Shown piece by piece: positions 1-11,775 of a DNA stretch of 64,000 nucleotides. Where the stretch lies: the NCBI RefSeq assembly GCF_020831405.1, contig NZ_JAJHPU010000036.1, positions 49,125 to 113,124 of the forward strand, given 5' to 3'. Every line of letters begins with the position of its first letter. Positions within the stretch are counted from its first letter, which is position 1. Below the pieces are notes generated by a model, which searched no databases, was not told the origin of the DNA, and saw only the letters and a program-made list of their open reading frames with translations. Source of the stretch: Pseudomonas oryzagri. Its GTDB lineage: Bacteria; Pseudomonadota; Gammaproteobacteria; Pseudomonadales; Pseudomonadaceae. The position numbers were made by a program, and so were the translations under genes.

Positions 1-1
1 C

Positions 2-400
2 ACCTACAAGCCGGCGTGGCGCAACTACGGGATGCTGCTGACCCGCATGGGCAGCTACGAGGAGGCATTGTCGGCCTTCGAGCAGGTCGAGTCGCGCGCC
101 GAGGCGAGCAACGACGTGGGCTACATCTGTCTCATCGAGGGCAAGCTGGAGCAGGCCGAGCAGTTCTTCCGCACGGCCATCGACCAGTCGCCTTCCCACT
201 ACGAGGTCGCCTGGCAGAATCTCAAGCGGGTGCAGCAGATCCGCCGTCTACGCGAGAACGATGACTCCGGGGTGAACGAGGCTACGCCCGTCGCCAGCGA
301 TCCGCAGCCGGTGAGGGCGCCTGTTTCCGCGTCCTTGGTCCCGGCGCCGGTGGTGTCGACCGTCAGCCTGCCGACCCCATTGCAGGTGGGCGTGCCGTAA
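2..400 (+). CDS. TPR-repeat protein, C-terminal part (possibly TadD-like)
   Basis: The reading frame is already open at the left edge, so the N-terminus lies outside the window; the gene ends at TAA 398-400. The visible part has helix pairs typical of tetratricopeptide repeats (MGSYEEALSAFEQ, then NDVGYICLIEGKLEQAEQFF) with the usual G-A-A/F spacing, followed by a Pro/Val/Ala-rich tail with no predicted fold. TPR domains mediate protein-protein contacts. The wording of the repeats resembles TadD of Flp/Tad pilus loci, but no other tad gene is visible here, so that name is only a suggestion. A rho-independent terminator follows directly. Confidence 0.6.
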   Translation, partial: TYKPAWRNYGMLLTRMGSYEEALSAFEQVESRAEASNDVGYICLIEGKLEQAEQFFRTAIDQSPSHYEVAWQNLKRVQQIRRLRENDDSGVNEATPVASDPQPVRAPVSASLVPAPVVSTVSLPTPLQVGVP

Positions 401-430
401 TCCTGGGAGATCCCTGTCGTCGAGCCAATG

Positions 431-463
431 AAAAGCCGCGTCGAGACGCGGCTTTTCGTTTTC
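431..463 (+). terminator. Rho-independent terminator after the TPR gene
   Basis: A 10-bp stem (AAAAGCCGCG / CGCGGCTTTT) with a 6-nt loop is followed by a T-rich run, 30 bp after the TPR stop codon. Confidence 0.85.
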
Positions 464-493
464 CACAGGCAGTGGTGTCGCCTAGGTCGGACG

Positions 494-498
494 GTCCC
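494..498. repeat. Target-site duplication GTCCC, left copy
   Basis: GTCCC directly abuts the IS left end; the matching copy is at 1829-1833. The intact duplication indicates simple insertion with no later rearrangement. Confidence 0.85.
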
Positions 499-535
499 TG
501 GACTTGCCCCTATCAAACCGGACACCGACACCCCG

Positions 536-1414
536 TTAGGTTGATGCCTCAGCCAAGCGTCTGAATTCCCGAGGTGAGCGGTATTTCAGTGCACTGTGCG
601 GATGTTCCTCGTTGTAATGCTCGAAGGCGATGGTCAGGTTGCGCAGGGCCGTCGCTCGATCGGGCTTGGGCATGTGGCGGATGTAGTCGCGCTTCATGGT
701 CTTCACGAAGCTCTCCGCCATGCCGTTGCTCTGCGGGCTGCACACCGGGGTTGTCAGGGGCAGCAAGCCAATCTGCCGGGCGAAGGCTCGAGTCTGTTCG
801 GCCGTATAGGCCGAGCCGTTGTCGCTCAGCCATTGCACTGGCGACGCCGGCCGCTCACCACCGAAGCGTTGCTCGATGGCTTCCAGCATCACATCGCGGA
901 CATCGTCGCCACTGTAGCCGTTTGGGCTGGCCACCCAGCTGATGGCCTCGCGGTCACAGCAGTCCAGGGCGAAGGTCACGCGCAGCTTTTCGCCATCCTC
1001 GCAGCGGAACTCGAAGCCATCCGAGCACCAGCGGGTGTTGCTCGTATCCACCGCAACACGACCTTCGTGACGCCGCGCCACGCCCGGCTGTTTGCGCCGG
1101 CGTTCCAGCAACAGAGCGTGGTCACGCATGACGCGGTAAACCCGCTTCACGTTGACCGGTGGCAGGGCCTGTTGCTCATGCTGCCGACGCAACAGACCCC
1201 AGACCCGACGATAGCCATAGCTGGGCAACGCGCCGACTGCCTGCTTGATCTGCTCGACCAGGGCCGCATCGTTGAGCGTTCGGCGCCGACGGGGTTGCAG
1301 CCCTGGCGCGGGTTGTTTGAGTCGAGCCGTCAATTGCGAGCGCGCCACACCGAGACTCTCACTGACCGCCTTCACTGGTCGTCCCCCGGCAACAAGGGTG
1401 AGTGCGCAATCCAT
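536..1414 (-). CDS. IS3-family transposase OrfB (IS2 subgroup), DDE integrase domain
   Basis: 292-aa catalytic part of the transposase. An N-terminal HTH_21-type segment ([12 protein letters not shown]) is followed by an rve/DDE integrase core. The acidic triad is visible: Asp in RWCSDGFEF, Asp in WLSDNGSAY and Glu in [15 protein letters not shown]. Wording closely follows E. coli IS2 InsD. The ATG at 1414 lies inside the end of orfA, in the -1 frame relative to orfA. In this family the active enzyme is an OrfAB fusion made by -1 ribosomal frameshifting; the short A-run on the minus strand at 1414-1417 is the likely slip site, though it is shorter than the A6G site of IS2. Confidence 0.93.
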   Translation of the reverse strand: MDCALTLVAGGRPVKAVSESLGVARSQLTARLKQPAPGLQPRRRRTLNDAALVEQIKQAVGALPSYGYRRVWGLLRRQHEQQALPPVNVKRVYRVMRDHALLLERRRKQPGVARRHEGRVAVDTSNTRWCSDGFEFRCEDGEKLRVTFALDCCDREAISWVASPNGYSGDDVRDVMLEAIEQRFGGERPASPVQWLSDNGSAYTAEQTRAFARQIGLLPLTTPVCSPQSNGMAESFVKTMKRDYIRHMPKPDRATALRNLTIAFEHYNEEHPHSALKYRSPREFRRLAEAST

Positions 1415-1758
1415 TTTCGCGAGCGGGCGATCTCCACCGCTTCCTTGAGGATCTCGGCCTCCATGGTCTTCTTCCCGAGCATCCGTTGCAGTTCGCGGAT
1501 CTGCTTGAGGGCATCGGCCAACTCGGAAGCAGGCACCACCGCTTCACCAGCGCTGACCGCCGACAGGCTGCCGTCCTGGTAGAGCTTGCGCCAGTGGAAC
1601 AATTGGTTGGGGTTGATGCCGTTGCGCCGGGCCACCACTGAGACGCTTTGCCCGGGTTCCAGGCTTTCGCGCACCATGGCCAGTTTCTCCTCGACACTCC
1701 AGCGGCGACGCCGCTCCTGGCCGAGCACTTCGATGGTTTTGTCTCTGCTGGTAGTCAT
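1372..1758 (-). CDS. IS3-family transposase OrfA (IS2 subgroup), HTH protein
   Basis: 128-aa DNA-binding component. A helix-turn-helix is followed by a leucine-zipper region ([19 protein letters not shown]) that mediates multimerisation, ending in the IS2-like [12 protein letters not shown] tail. OrfA of this family binds the terminal repeats and, alone, represses transposition. The ATG at 1758 is preferred because the family starts near DKTIEVLG; a GTG two codons upstream is possible. It overlaps orfB by 43 bp. Confidence 0.9.
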   Translation of the reverse strand: MTTSRDKTIEVLGQERRRRWSVEEKLAMVRESLEPGQSVSVVARRNGINPNQLFHWRKLYQDGSLSAVSAGEAVVPASELADALKQIRELQRMLGKKTMEAEILKEAVEIARSRKWIAHSPLLPGDDQ

Positions 1759-1825
1759 AAACACAGTCGTTTGCCTATCCCTTATGGTAAGGGGGAAACG
1801 GTGTCCTGTGTTTCAAGGGGCTTGT

Positions 1826-2677
1826 TCAGTCCCCCAGATCGCTCCCCTCGCCCAAGGGGGCGGCCAGCGGCAGGGGAAGCGATTGATGGCGGTGGTTGCG
1901 GCAAGCGCTGGGGCTGCGCCCGAAGTGCTGGCGGAAAGCACGGGAAAAATAGGACGGGTCCTTGAATCCGACCGTATAGGCCACACTGGACACCGGGATG
2001 TCGCTGTTGAACAGCAGCTCTTCGGCGGCCTGCATGCGTTTGCGCATGACGTATTCCTGAAAGCCGATGCCGCAGTATTGCTTGAACAGGCGGCTGAAGC
2101 GCACGGTGCTCATGGTGCAAAGTTCCGCCATCTCGGTCTCGTCGATCCGCTCGCGGAAGTGGCTGTCGATATGGGCAATCGCCGCATAGAGCGGCTGGTG
2201 GGCATGCTGCTCGCGGTTGAGGCGCACACAGTCGGGCAACTGGTCGGTACGCCGCGGCCGCTGGCGCTGGCTGCCGGGCGGACGGGAGCGCATCTCGCAC
2301 AGGTCACGCAGGGACTTGAGATAACGCTGGCGCTCGGAGTTGCTCAGCGGCAGGACCAGGTATTCCCAAACGCCCGAGCGGAACGCCCAGACTGCCAGTT
2401 CCTCGGAATGCTGCACGGTGAGCATGGTGATCGGAATCGAAGGCGAGCGCTGTTTGATCTCCAGCAGCAGGTTCAGACCATTGCTGTCGGGGCGATCGAA
2501 TTGCAGGCACAGCATATCCGGCACCGGATGTTCGCCATCCGCTGTCAGGTCTTCCAGGCCGCCGGCCAGGCTAACGTGGCAATGGGGAAGAAACTGCTCG
2601 ATGCACTGCTCGGCGTTTTCTGTGTTGTTCAGATCGAACCACAACAGACGAGGTTTGCGGATGGCCTTGGTACTCAT
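1826..2677 (-). CDS. AraC-family regulator with degenerate receiver domain; 3' end replaced by IS
   Basis: 283 aa. Residues about 11-125 have a CheY-like receiver layout, but the key residues are changed. The phosphoacceptor position appears to be Gln59 (CLQFDRPDSNGL) and the conserved Lys before Pro is Leu109 (LVLP), so phosphorylation is unlikely. Residues about 165-262 form an AraC double helix-turn-helix ending in the family signature GFKDPSYFSRAFRQHFGRSP. The stop codon (1826-1828) is the terminal TGA of the adjacent IS. Joining the flanks as before insertion gives a frame ending R-P-T-stop, only three residues longer, and the HTH is untouched, so function is probably kept. Target genes are unknown; the neighbouring TPR gene is one candidate. 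Confidence 0.82.
   Translation of the reverse strand: MSTKAIRKPRLLWFDLNNTENAEQCIEQFLPHCHVSLAGGLEDLTADGEHPVPDMLCLQFDRPDSNGLNLLLEIKQRSPSIPITMLTVQHSEELAVWAFRSGVWEYLVLPLSNSERQRYLKSLRDLCEMRSRPPGSQRQRPRRTDQLPDCVRLNREQHAHQPLYAAIAHIDSHFRERIDETEMAELCTMSTVRFSRLFKQYCGIGFQEYVMRKRMQAAEELLFNSDIPVSSVAYTVGFKDPSYFSRAFRQHFGRSPSACRNHRHQSLPLPLAAPLGEGSDLGD
1829..1833. repeat. Target-site duplication GTCCC, right copy
   Basis: GTCCC directly follows the IS right end and matches 494-498. Confidence 0.85.
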
Positions 2678-2875
2678 TCCTGTGACTACTCGGCGATCTT
2701 CTTTTTCCTCAGTCAGTTAAGGTCAAGCGCGCAGCGGTCGTGAGACTGAATCTTCCTAAAGATCAGTCTTTTCAAGCGGATTCCGAATAATTTGTCCGCC
2801 AGCGTGTCGCTGGCCATAGCGCACGAGCGAAGTGCGAGAGGAAGTTGGATCCGCCTCCGGCGAAGTCCGGGCAAG

Positions 2876-2900
2876 AAAAAGCCGGCGCAAGGCCGGCTTC
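2876..2900 (-). terminator. Rho-independent terminator of gdhA
   Basis: Stem AAGCCGG/CCGGCTT centred on GCGCAAGG, with an A-run on the plus strand at 2876-2880, i.e. a T-run for minus-strand transcripts leaving gdhA. Confidence 0.8.
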
Positions 2901-2923
2901 TTCGGGGGCTGTCGCCTGGCGAC

Positions 2924-5912
<2,989 letters not shown>

Positions 5913-5914
5913 GG

Positions 5915-7537
5915 TCAGCTCGTGGTCTTCGGATGGGCAAAGGTGATGCGGAAGCAGGCGCCACTGCCTTCGCGGGGGACGTAATCCAGGCGGGCGCGGT
6001 TGCTCTCGCACAGTTCGCGGGAGATGTACAGGCCGAGGCCCGTGCCCTTGTTTTCGGTGGTGAAGAACGGTTCGAACAGGTTGACCTGCTGCTCGGCGGC
6101 GATGCCGTCGCCATCGTCGACGATTTCCAGTACTGGCAGGTTGGTCAGGCCGTCGCGGAACAGCTTGAGCCACACCTGACCCTTGCCGTGCTTGCGCGTG
6201 CTGTAGCGCAGGCCGTTCTGCACCAGGTTGGTCACTATCTGGGTCAGCTGCTGGGGATCAATGCGGGTCTGGATCGAGCCGGGCTCGCTCTGCACATGGA
6301 TGGTCGGCTCGTCGCGCAGGCTCTGCCGCAGTTCGGCGACGAAGCGATGGAGCCAGTAGCGCAGGTCGAGCAGTTGCGGCTCGGCCTGGCGCCGCCGCGA
6401 CAGCTGCAGGACGTTCTCCACCACCAGGTTCATGCGCCGTGAATGGTCGAGGATGATCTGCGTCAGGCGACGATCCGCGGCGCACAGGTCCTCGGCTTCC
6501 TGCAGCAACTGGGCGGCGTGGCTGATGGCGCCCAGCGGATTGCGGATCTCGTGGGCGATGCCGGCGGTCAGCCGGCCGAGGGAGGCCAGCTTGAGCTGCT
6601 GGGCCTGCTGGGCGAGCTGCGAGACGTCCTCGAGGAACACCAGAATGTCGCGCTCGCCCTTGCGCCGCAGGGGCACGAAGCTCGGCTGCAGCATCGGCCC
6701 TTCGGCGAAGGCCTGCAGCGGCTGCGAGCGCAGGGCGGGGTTTTCGAACCACTGCTGCAGGCGTTCGAGCAGCGCCGGGCAGTGCGCGTCGAGGGCGTGG
6801 GTGACCAGGCGCTCCTGGCCGAGCAGGGTGAGGCTGCTGGGGTTGGCCATCAGCACGCGGTTGTGCGGATCGAGCACCAGGATGCCGGTGCGCATGCGTT
6901 GCAGGATCAGGGCGTTGAGGGCTTGCAGGTCGGCGACGTCGGCGGCGTGCCGGCGGGCCAGGGTTTCGCTCTGCTGCAGGCGGCGGCCGAGGGCCTGGAT
7001 GATCAGCGCGGCGGCGAAGCACATGCCGCCCAGGGCGCCGGCCTGCACGTACTGGCTGGCGGCGGCCGGGCGGCTAATGCTCAGGTAGAAGGTGAGGTAG
7101 ATCAGCGCGCTGCTGGCCAGGGCGGCGATCAGCAGGCCGAAGCGCCCGGGCAGCACGCTGTTGGCGATCGCCACCGAGATCACCAGCAGCGGCGCGATGC
7201 CGCTGGACAGGCCGCCGCTGGCGTAGAACATCACGCTGAGCAGGCTGATGTCGGACAGCGCCAGGCCGAAGATCGGCAGCGGCCGGCTGGTCTGCTGCAT
7301 CAGCACGCCGAGCACCACGTTGAGCGCGAGATAAGTCCAGCCGGTGTAGCGGAACAAGTCCGCGTCGGCCATCTGCAGCAGTTCGAGGTGCATGTCGCTG
7401 CTGATCAGCAGCACCGTGGCCAGGCCGACGCACAGACGATAGAGGTGGTACAGGCGCAGGATGCGCTGCCCCTGTTCGTGCCCAGGGGTCCAGAGGTCGG
7501 CGTTATCCAGCGGGGCGATCCTGTTCGAGGTGGTCAC
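5915..7537 (-). CDS. pilS: Sensor histidine kinase PilS
   Basis: 540 aa inner-membrane kinase partnered with PilR. Six hydrophobic segments span about residues 30-185, as in P. aeruginosa PilS. They are followed by a PAS-like region (about 205-305), then the HisKA domain with phosphorylated His329 in AGIAHEIRNPL. The HATPase domain has N-box NLVQNGLRYS, G1 DDGDGI and G2 NKGTGLGLY. In Pseudomonas, PilS senses pilin in the membrane and tunes pilA transcription. Its 5' end overlaps the preceding small gene by 35 bp. A downstream start is possible, but this ATG keeps the expected N-terminal length. Confidence 0.94.
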   Translation of the reverse strand: MTTSNRIAPLDNADLWTPGHEQGQRILRLYHLYRLCVGLATVLLISSDMHLELLQMADADLFRYTGWTYLALNVVLGVLMQQTSRPLPIFGLALSDISLLSVMFYASGGLSSGIAPLLVISVAIANSVLPGRFGLLIAALASSALIYLTFYLSISRPAAASQYVQAGALGGMCFAAALIIQALGRRLQQSETLARRHAADVADLQALNALILQRMRTGILVLDPHNRVLMANPSSLTLLGQERLVTHALDAHCPALLERLQQWFENPALRSQPLQAFAEGPMLQPSFVPLRRKGERDILVFLEDVSQLAQQAQQLKLASLGRLTAGIAHEIRNPLGAISHAAQLLQEAEDLCAADRRLTQIILDHSRRMNLVVENVLQLSRRRQAEPQLLDLRYWLHRFVAELRQSLRDEPTIHVQSEPGSIQTRIDPQQLTQIVTNLVQNGLRYSTRKHGKGQVWLKLFRDGLTNLPVLEIVDDGDGIAAEQQVNLFEPFFTTENKGTGLGLYISRELCESNRARLDYVPREGSGACFRITFAHPKTTS

Positions 7538-7727
7538 GGCTGCAATACCAGCGGTTGTCGTGGGCGAGCGCCTCGCCTTGCGGCACGTGCATGCCGCAGC
7601 GGGCGCAGCGCACCATCGGCTGGGACTTGACGGCGGTCGGAGGGCGCCGTCTCTTCGGGCGGGTGAAGCGCTGCCACAGCCACCAGGCGAGGACGAACAG
7701 GGCGATCAGGGTGAGTAGGCGAGCCAT
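7503..7727 (-). CDS. Small PP0621-type membrane protein with zinc-ribbon-like Cys motif
   Basis: 74 aa. One N-terminal membrane segment (LLTLIALFVLAWWLW), a basic linker (RPKRRRPP), then a cytoplasmic CxxC...C-x3-H motif (VRCARCGMHVP, then WYCSRDHLE) that could bind a metal. This is the family annotated PP0621 in Pseudomonas, of unknown function and commonly next to pilSR. Its last 35 bp overlap the pilS start, suggesting coupled translation. It is divergent from nadE. Confidence 0.75.
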   Translation of the reverse strand: MARLLTLIALFVLAWWLWQRFTRPKRRRPPTAVKSQPMVRCARCGMHVPQGEALAHDNRWYCSRDHLEQDRPAG

Positions 7728-7907
7728 GGTGCTCTCGAACGGCGCAAAGAGGCGCCAGTGTAGCCAAGCCGGTGGCGCGCGCCCAGCGCCGTCCGCGGCG
7801 ACTGTGCGTTGTGCCGGCTGCGGCCGGTGCGGGACAATGCCTCTCCTGCATCAGGCGCCCCGGGCGGAGTGGTTGACCCCGGCGCGCGTCGTCAATTGGA
7901 GGGCAGC

Positions 7908-9542
7908 ATGAGTCAAGTCCTGCGGGTCGCCATGGCCCAGCTCAATCTGCGCGTCGGCGACATTCGCGGCAACGTCGAGCGCATCATCGAGGCCGCCGGG
8001 CAGGCGCGCCAGCGCTGGCAGGCCGATGTCATCGTGTTCCCCGAGCTGTCGCTGTGCGGCTATCCGCCCGAGGACCTGCTGCTCAGGGATAGCATGCAGC
8101 TGCGCATCGAGGCGGCGTTGGAGCGGTTGTGCCGTGAGGTGCGCGGCATCCGCCTGCTGGTCGGCTTCCCCTGGGAGGAGGGCGAGCGACGCTACAACGC
8201 CTGCGCACTGATCGACGACGGCCAGCTGGTGGCCCGCTACCACAAGCAGAAGCTGCCCAACTACCAAGTATTCGACGAGAAGCGCTACTTCGACGCCGGT
8301 TCTCAGTCCTGCGTGGTTCCGATCGCCGGCGTGCCGGTGGCGCTGACCATCTGCGAGGACGTCTGGCACGCCGAGCCGACCGCGGCGGCCCGGGCGGCCG
8401 GCGCCCGGCTGATGCTCAATCTCAACGCTTCGCCGTTCCATCGTGACAAGCAGCGCGTGCGCGAGGCGACCCTGGCGGAGCGGGCCCGCGAGGGCGGCCT
8501 GCCGATCGTCTACGTCAACCAGGTCGGCGGCCAGGACGAGCTGGTGTTCGACGGTGGTTCCTGCGTGGTGGCGGCCAACGGCCACGTGCTGCAGCGCGCG
8601 CCGGCTTTCGCGGAAGGGCTGTTTCTCGCCGAGCTGCACGTGGACGCGGATCTGGTGCAGCCGCAGCCCGCCGACTGCGCGCCGCTGCCGACGGTCGAGG
8701 CCAGCGTCTACCAGGCGCTGGTGCTGGGCGTGCGCGACTACGTGCAGCGCAACGGCTTCAAGGGCGTGGTGCTCGGCCTGTCCGGCGGCGTCGACTCGGC
8801 GCTGACCCTGGCGGTGGCGGTGGACGCCCTTGGCGCCGACAAGGTCGAGGCGGTGATGATGTCCTATCGCTATACCGCGCAGATGAGCCTGGAGGATGCC
8901 GAGGCCGAGGCGCGCACCCTGGGCGTGGCCTATCGGGTGCTGCCGATCGAGCCGATGGTCGAGGCCTTCCTGGCCACCCTGGCGCCGGTGTTCGCCGGCC
9001 TGGCCCCTGATACCACCGAGGAGAACCTGCAGGCGCGCTGCCGCGGCACCCTGCTGATGGCGATCTCCAACAAGAAGGGTTACCTGGTGCTGACCACCGG
9101 CAACAAGAGCGAGGTGGCGGTCGGCTACTGCACCCTGTACGGCGACATGGCCGGTGGCTTCGACGTGCTCAAGGACGTGCCCAAGACCCTGGTCTACCGG
9201 TTGTGCGAGTACCGCAACGGCCTGGGCGGCGAGGTGATTCCGCAGCGGGTGATCGACCGGCCGCCGTCGGCCGAGCTGGCCCCCGATCAGAAGGACGAGG
9301 ATTCGCTGGCGCCCTATCCGGTGCTCGACGAAATCCTGCGCCTGTACGTCGAGGAGGATCAGTCGGCCGACGCCATCATCGCCTGCGGCTTCGCCGCCGA
9401 CACCGTGCGCAAGATCCTGCGTCTGGTCGACCTCAACGAGTACAAGCGTCGCCAGGCCGCGGTCGGGCCGCGCATCACCCAGCGCGGCTTCGGGCGCGAC
9501 CGCCGTTACCCGATCACCTCCGGCTGGCAGCTCGGCGAGTGA
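7908..9542 (+). CDS. nadE: Glutamine-dependent NAD+ synthetase
   Basis: 544 aa two-domain enzyme (EC 6.3.5.1) making NAD+ from deamido-NAD+, ATP and glutamine. The N-terminal nitrilase-like glutaminase domain shows the catalytic triad Glu46 (PELSLCGYP), Lys113 (YHKQKLPNY) and Cys149 (TICEDVW). The C-terminal synthetase domain has the PP-loop SGGVDS (292-297) and TTGNKSE. The start ATG 7908 is placed by a GGAGG ribosome site at 7898 and by the family N-terminus; the upstream extension of the frame is non-coding. Many pseudomonads carry only the ammonia-dependent short form, so this long form is worth noting. Confidence 0.95.
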   Translation: MSQVLRVAMAQLNLRVGDIRGNVERIIEAAGQARQRWQADVIVFPELSLCGYPPEDLLLRDSMQLRIEAALERLCREVRGIRLLVGFPWEEGERRYNACALIDDGQLVARYHKQKLPNYQVFDEKRYFDAGSQSCVVPIAGVPVALTICEDVWHAEPTAAARAAGARLMLNLNASPFHRDKQRVREATLAERAREGGLPIVYVNQVGGQDELVFDGGSCVVAANGHVLQRAPAFAEGLFLAELHVDADLVQPQPADCAPLPTVEASVYQALVLGVRDYVQRNGFKGVVLGLSGGVDSALTLAVAVDALGADKVEAVMMSYRYTAQMSLEDAEAEARTLGVAYRVLPIEPMVEAFLATLAPVFAGLAPDTTEENLQARCRGTLLMAISNKKGYLVLTTGNKSEVAVGYCTLYGDMAGGFDVLKDVPKTLVYRLCEYRNGLGGEVIPQRVIDRPPSAELAPDQKDEDSLAPYPVLDEILRLYVEEDQSADAIIACGFAADTVRKILRLVDLNEYKRRQAAVGPRITQRGFGRDRRYPITSGWQLGE

Positions 9543-9604
9543 GACGGGTGGCGCCGGCCCGGGATACGCGCAGCGTTCCCCGCTTCGGGGCGTCGCCGCT
9601 GGGG

Positions 9605-9643
9605 CAATGAAAAAGGGAGGCCGCCGGCCTCCCTTTTTCATTG
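9605..9643. terminator. Bidirectional terminator between nadE and bamD
   Basis: A perfect inverted repeat with 19-bp arms and a single central base. A-run, GC-rich core and T-run are mirrored, so it can terminate transcription from nadE (plus) and bamD (minus). Confidence 0.92.
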
Positions 9644-9654
9644 CAGCGTTCGGC

Positions 9655-10671
9655 TCAGTCGAACAGACCGAAGGTCAGCCGGCTCCACCAGGAACGCTTG
9701 GGTGCCTCGGCTTCTTCATCGGCTTCTTCCATATCGGCGTCGGCGCCGTTGTTCGGCTCCAGTTCCTCGGGGATGGCGTCCAGCGCTTCCTGATACTGGC
9801 GCTCCATGTCCTGGCTGGCGCGGGTCTGGCCGGGCGGCAGCGGCGCTTCGGTCTCGATCAGACCGAGGGTGGCGCGGCTCAGCCACGAGCGTTCGTCGTC
9901 CGCACCCTCGCGCGGCTGGAATTCGCCGTCGACCAGGCTCGGGTGGTCCGGATAGTTGAGCTTGAGGGTCGCCAGGCTGGTGGCGGCCAGATCGTCCAGG
10001 CCCAGGCGCTGGTAGGCTTCGGTCATCACCGCCAGGCCGTCGCCGACCGCCGGGGTCTCCTGGAAGTTCTCCACCACGTAGCGACCGCGGTTGGCGGCGG
10101 CGACGTAGGCGTCGCGCTTGAGGTAGTAGTGGGCGACGTGGATTTCGTAGGCGCCCAGCAGATTGCGCAGGTAGATCATGCGCGCCTTGGCGTCCGGGGC
10201 GTAGCGGCTGTTCGGGTAGCGGTTGACCAGCTGGGCGAACTCGTTGAACGAGTCGCGGGCGGCGCCCGGGTCGCGTTTGGTCATGTCCAGCGGCAGGAAG
10301 CGCGCCAGCAGGCCGCGGTCCTGCTCGAAGGAGGCCAGGCCCTTGAGGTAGTAGGCGTAGTCGACGTTCGGATGCTGCGGATGCAGGCGGATGAAGCGCT
10401 CGGCGGCGGCGCGTGCGGCTTCCGGCTCCTGGTTCTTGTAGTAGGCGTAGATCAGTTCGAGCTGCGCCTGTTCGGCGTAGCGGCCGAACGGATAGCGCGA
10501 CTCCAGGGCCTTGAGGGTGTCGACGGCGTTGGTGTAGCTATCGTTGTCCAGGTGCTCCTGCGCCTGCTGGTACAGCTCGGTCTCGCTGAGGTTTTCGTCG
10601 ATCACCTGCTTCGACGAGCAGGCCGCGGTAAGGGCGAGGGTGGCGATCAGCAGCAGGTGTTTCACGTGCAT
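9655..10671 (-). CDS. bamD: Outer-membrane assembly lipoprotein BamD (ComL)
   Basis: 338 aa. A lipoprotein signal peptide ([13 protein letters not shown], lipidated Cys18) is followed by five TPR-like units ([66 protein letters not shown]). This matches BamD, the essential periplasmic scaffold of the BAM complex that inserts beta-barrel proteins. The C-terminus carries an acidic extension (about residues 295-325, rich in Glu/Asp/Ala) beyond the E. coli protein. The ATG at 10671 is the only one giving a signal peptide. The gene is divergent from rluD, as in P. aeruginosa. Confidence 0.95.
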   Translation of the reverse strand: MHVKHLLLIATLALTAACSSKQVIDENLSETELYQQAQEHLDNDSYTNAVDTLKALESRYPFGRYAEQAQLELIYAYYKNQEPEAARAAAERFIRLHPQHPNVDYAYYLKGLASFEQDRGLLARFLPLDMTKRDPGAARDSFNEFAQLVNRYPNSRYAPDAKARMIYLRNLLGAYEIHVAHYYLKRDAYVAAANRGRYVVENFQETPAVGDGLAVMTEAYQRLGLDDLAATSLATLKLNYPDHPSLVDGEFQPREGADDERSWLSRATLGLIETEAPLPPGQTRASQDMERQYQEALDAIPEELEPNNGADADMEEADEEAEAPKRSWWSRLTFGLFD

Positions 10672-10812
10672 GGCGCTAGGGTTCCTGGGCCGGTGCGTGA
10701 CAGGGGCCGGCCTGATATGATTGGCGCCCCAGAATCCTCTGGGGAAAAAGACGCCGTATTTAACCACAAGCCTGTGGCCAACCAAAGCCGCACGCCCCTC
10801 CCGATGTCCGCC

Positions 10813-11775
10813 ATGTCCGAACTCATCCAATTGTGCGCCGAGGTGCCGTCCGATCTGGGCGGTCAGCGGCTTGACCAGGTCGCCGCCCAGGTTTTCCCCG
10901 AACATTCCCGTTCGCGTCTGGCCGGCTGGATCAAGGATGGTCGCCTCACCGTCGACGGCGCCGTGCTGCGCCCGCGCGACATCGTCCACGGCGGCGCCGT
11001 GCTGAGCCTCGAGGCCGAGCGCGAGGCGCAGGTCGAATACCAGGCCCAGGACATCGCCCTGAACATCGTCTACGAGGACGACCAGTTGCTGGTGCTCGAC
11101 AAGCCGGCTGGCCTGGTGGTGCACCCGGCCGCCGGGCACGCCGACGGCACCCTGCTCAATGCCCTGCTGCACCATGCCCCCGGGCTGGCCAGCGTGCCGC
11201 GCGCCGGCATCGTCCACCGCCTGGACAAGGACACCACCGGCCTGATGGTGGTGGCCAAGACCCTCGAGGCGCACACCCAGCTGGTCGCCCAGCTGCAGGC
11301 ACGCAGCGTCAGCCGCATCTACGAGGCCATCGTGGTCGGCGTGGTGACCGCCGGCGGCAAGGTCGACGCGCCGATCGGCCGCCATCCCCAGCAGCGCCAG
11401 AAGATGGCGGTGACCAGCACCGGCAAGCCCGCGGTCAGCCACTATCGCGTACTCGAGCGCTTCCGCGCGCATACCCACGTGCGGGTCAAGCTGGAGACCG
11501 GGCGCACCCACCAGATTCGCGTGCACATGGCCCACGAGCACTTCCCGCTGGTCGGCGATCCGGTCTATGGGGGGCGCTTCCGCATTCCGCCGGCGGCCAA
11601 CCCGGTGCTGGTGCAGAGTCTGCGCGACTACCCGCGTCAGGCGCTGCACGCACGTTTCCTCGAACTGGACCATCCGGTCACCGGCGAGCGTCTGGGCTGG
11701 GAGTCGCCGCTGCCGGACGATTTCGTCGAGCTGCTCAACCTGCTGCGCGGCGACCGCGAGGCCTTTATCGGATGA
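10813..11775 (+). CDS. rluD: 23S rRNA pseudouridine(1911/1915/1917) synthase RluD
   Basis: 320 aa. An N-terminal S4 RNA-binding domain (LDQVAAQ...[16 protein letters not shown]) is followed by the RluA-type catalytic domain with Asp138 in HRLDKDTTG and the RTHQIRVH motif. RluD modifies helix 69 of 23S rRNA during late 50S assembly. The start at 10813 (MSELIQL) fits the family N-terminus; an in-frame ATG three codons earlier (10804) is possible and neither has a strong ribosome site. The stop overlaps the next start (ATGA). Confidence 0.94.
   Translation: MSELIQLCAEVPSDLGGQRLDQVAAQVFPEHSRSRLAGWIKDGRLTVDGAVLRPRDIVHGGAVLSLEAEREAQVEYQAQDIALNIVYEDDQLLVLDKPAGLVVHPAAGHADGTLLNALLHHAPGLASVPRAGIVHRLDKDTTGLMVVAKTLEAHTQLVAQLQARSVSRIYEAIVVGVVTAGGKVDAPIGRHPQQRQKMAVTSTGKPAVSHYRVLERFRAHTHVRVKLETGRTHQIRVHMAHEHFPLVGDPVYGGRFRIPPAANPVLVQSLRDYPRQALHARFLELDHPVTGERLGWESPLPDDFVELLNLLRGDREAFIG

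Larger units (their letters stand above)
499..1828 (-). mobile_element. IS2-type insertion sequence (IS3 family), complete
   Basis: Element of 1330 bp, almost the size of E. coli IS2. Both ends are visible. The left end begins TGGACTTGCCCC at 499. The right end, read inward on the minus strand from 1828, begins TGAACAAGCCCC. The two terminal repeats (499-527 and 1799-1828) are imperfect but share GCCCCT and GGACACCG blocks. Both ends are flanked by the same 5-mer GTCCC (494-498 and 1829-1833), a target-site duplication of the length expected for IS2. Two overlapping transposase frames, orfA and orfB, both read on the minus strand and appear intact, so the copy may be active. Confidence 0.95.

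Noticed and set aside
596..1582. Plus-strand frames across the IS
   Set aside because: The minus-strand orfA/orfB carry all transposase motifs; the plus frames are antisense.
9607..9643. Short peptide MKKGGRRPPFFIA readable on both strands
   Set aside because: It only reflects the perfect palindromic terminator; both longer frames that include it start far from the true gene starts.
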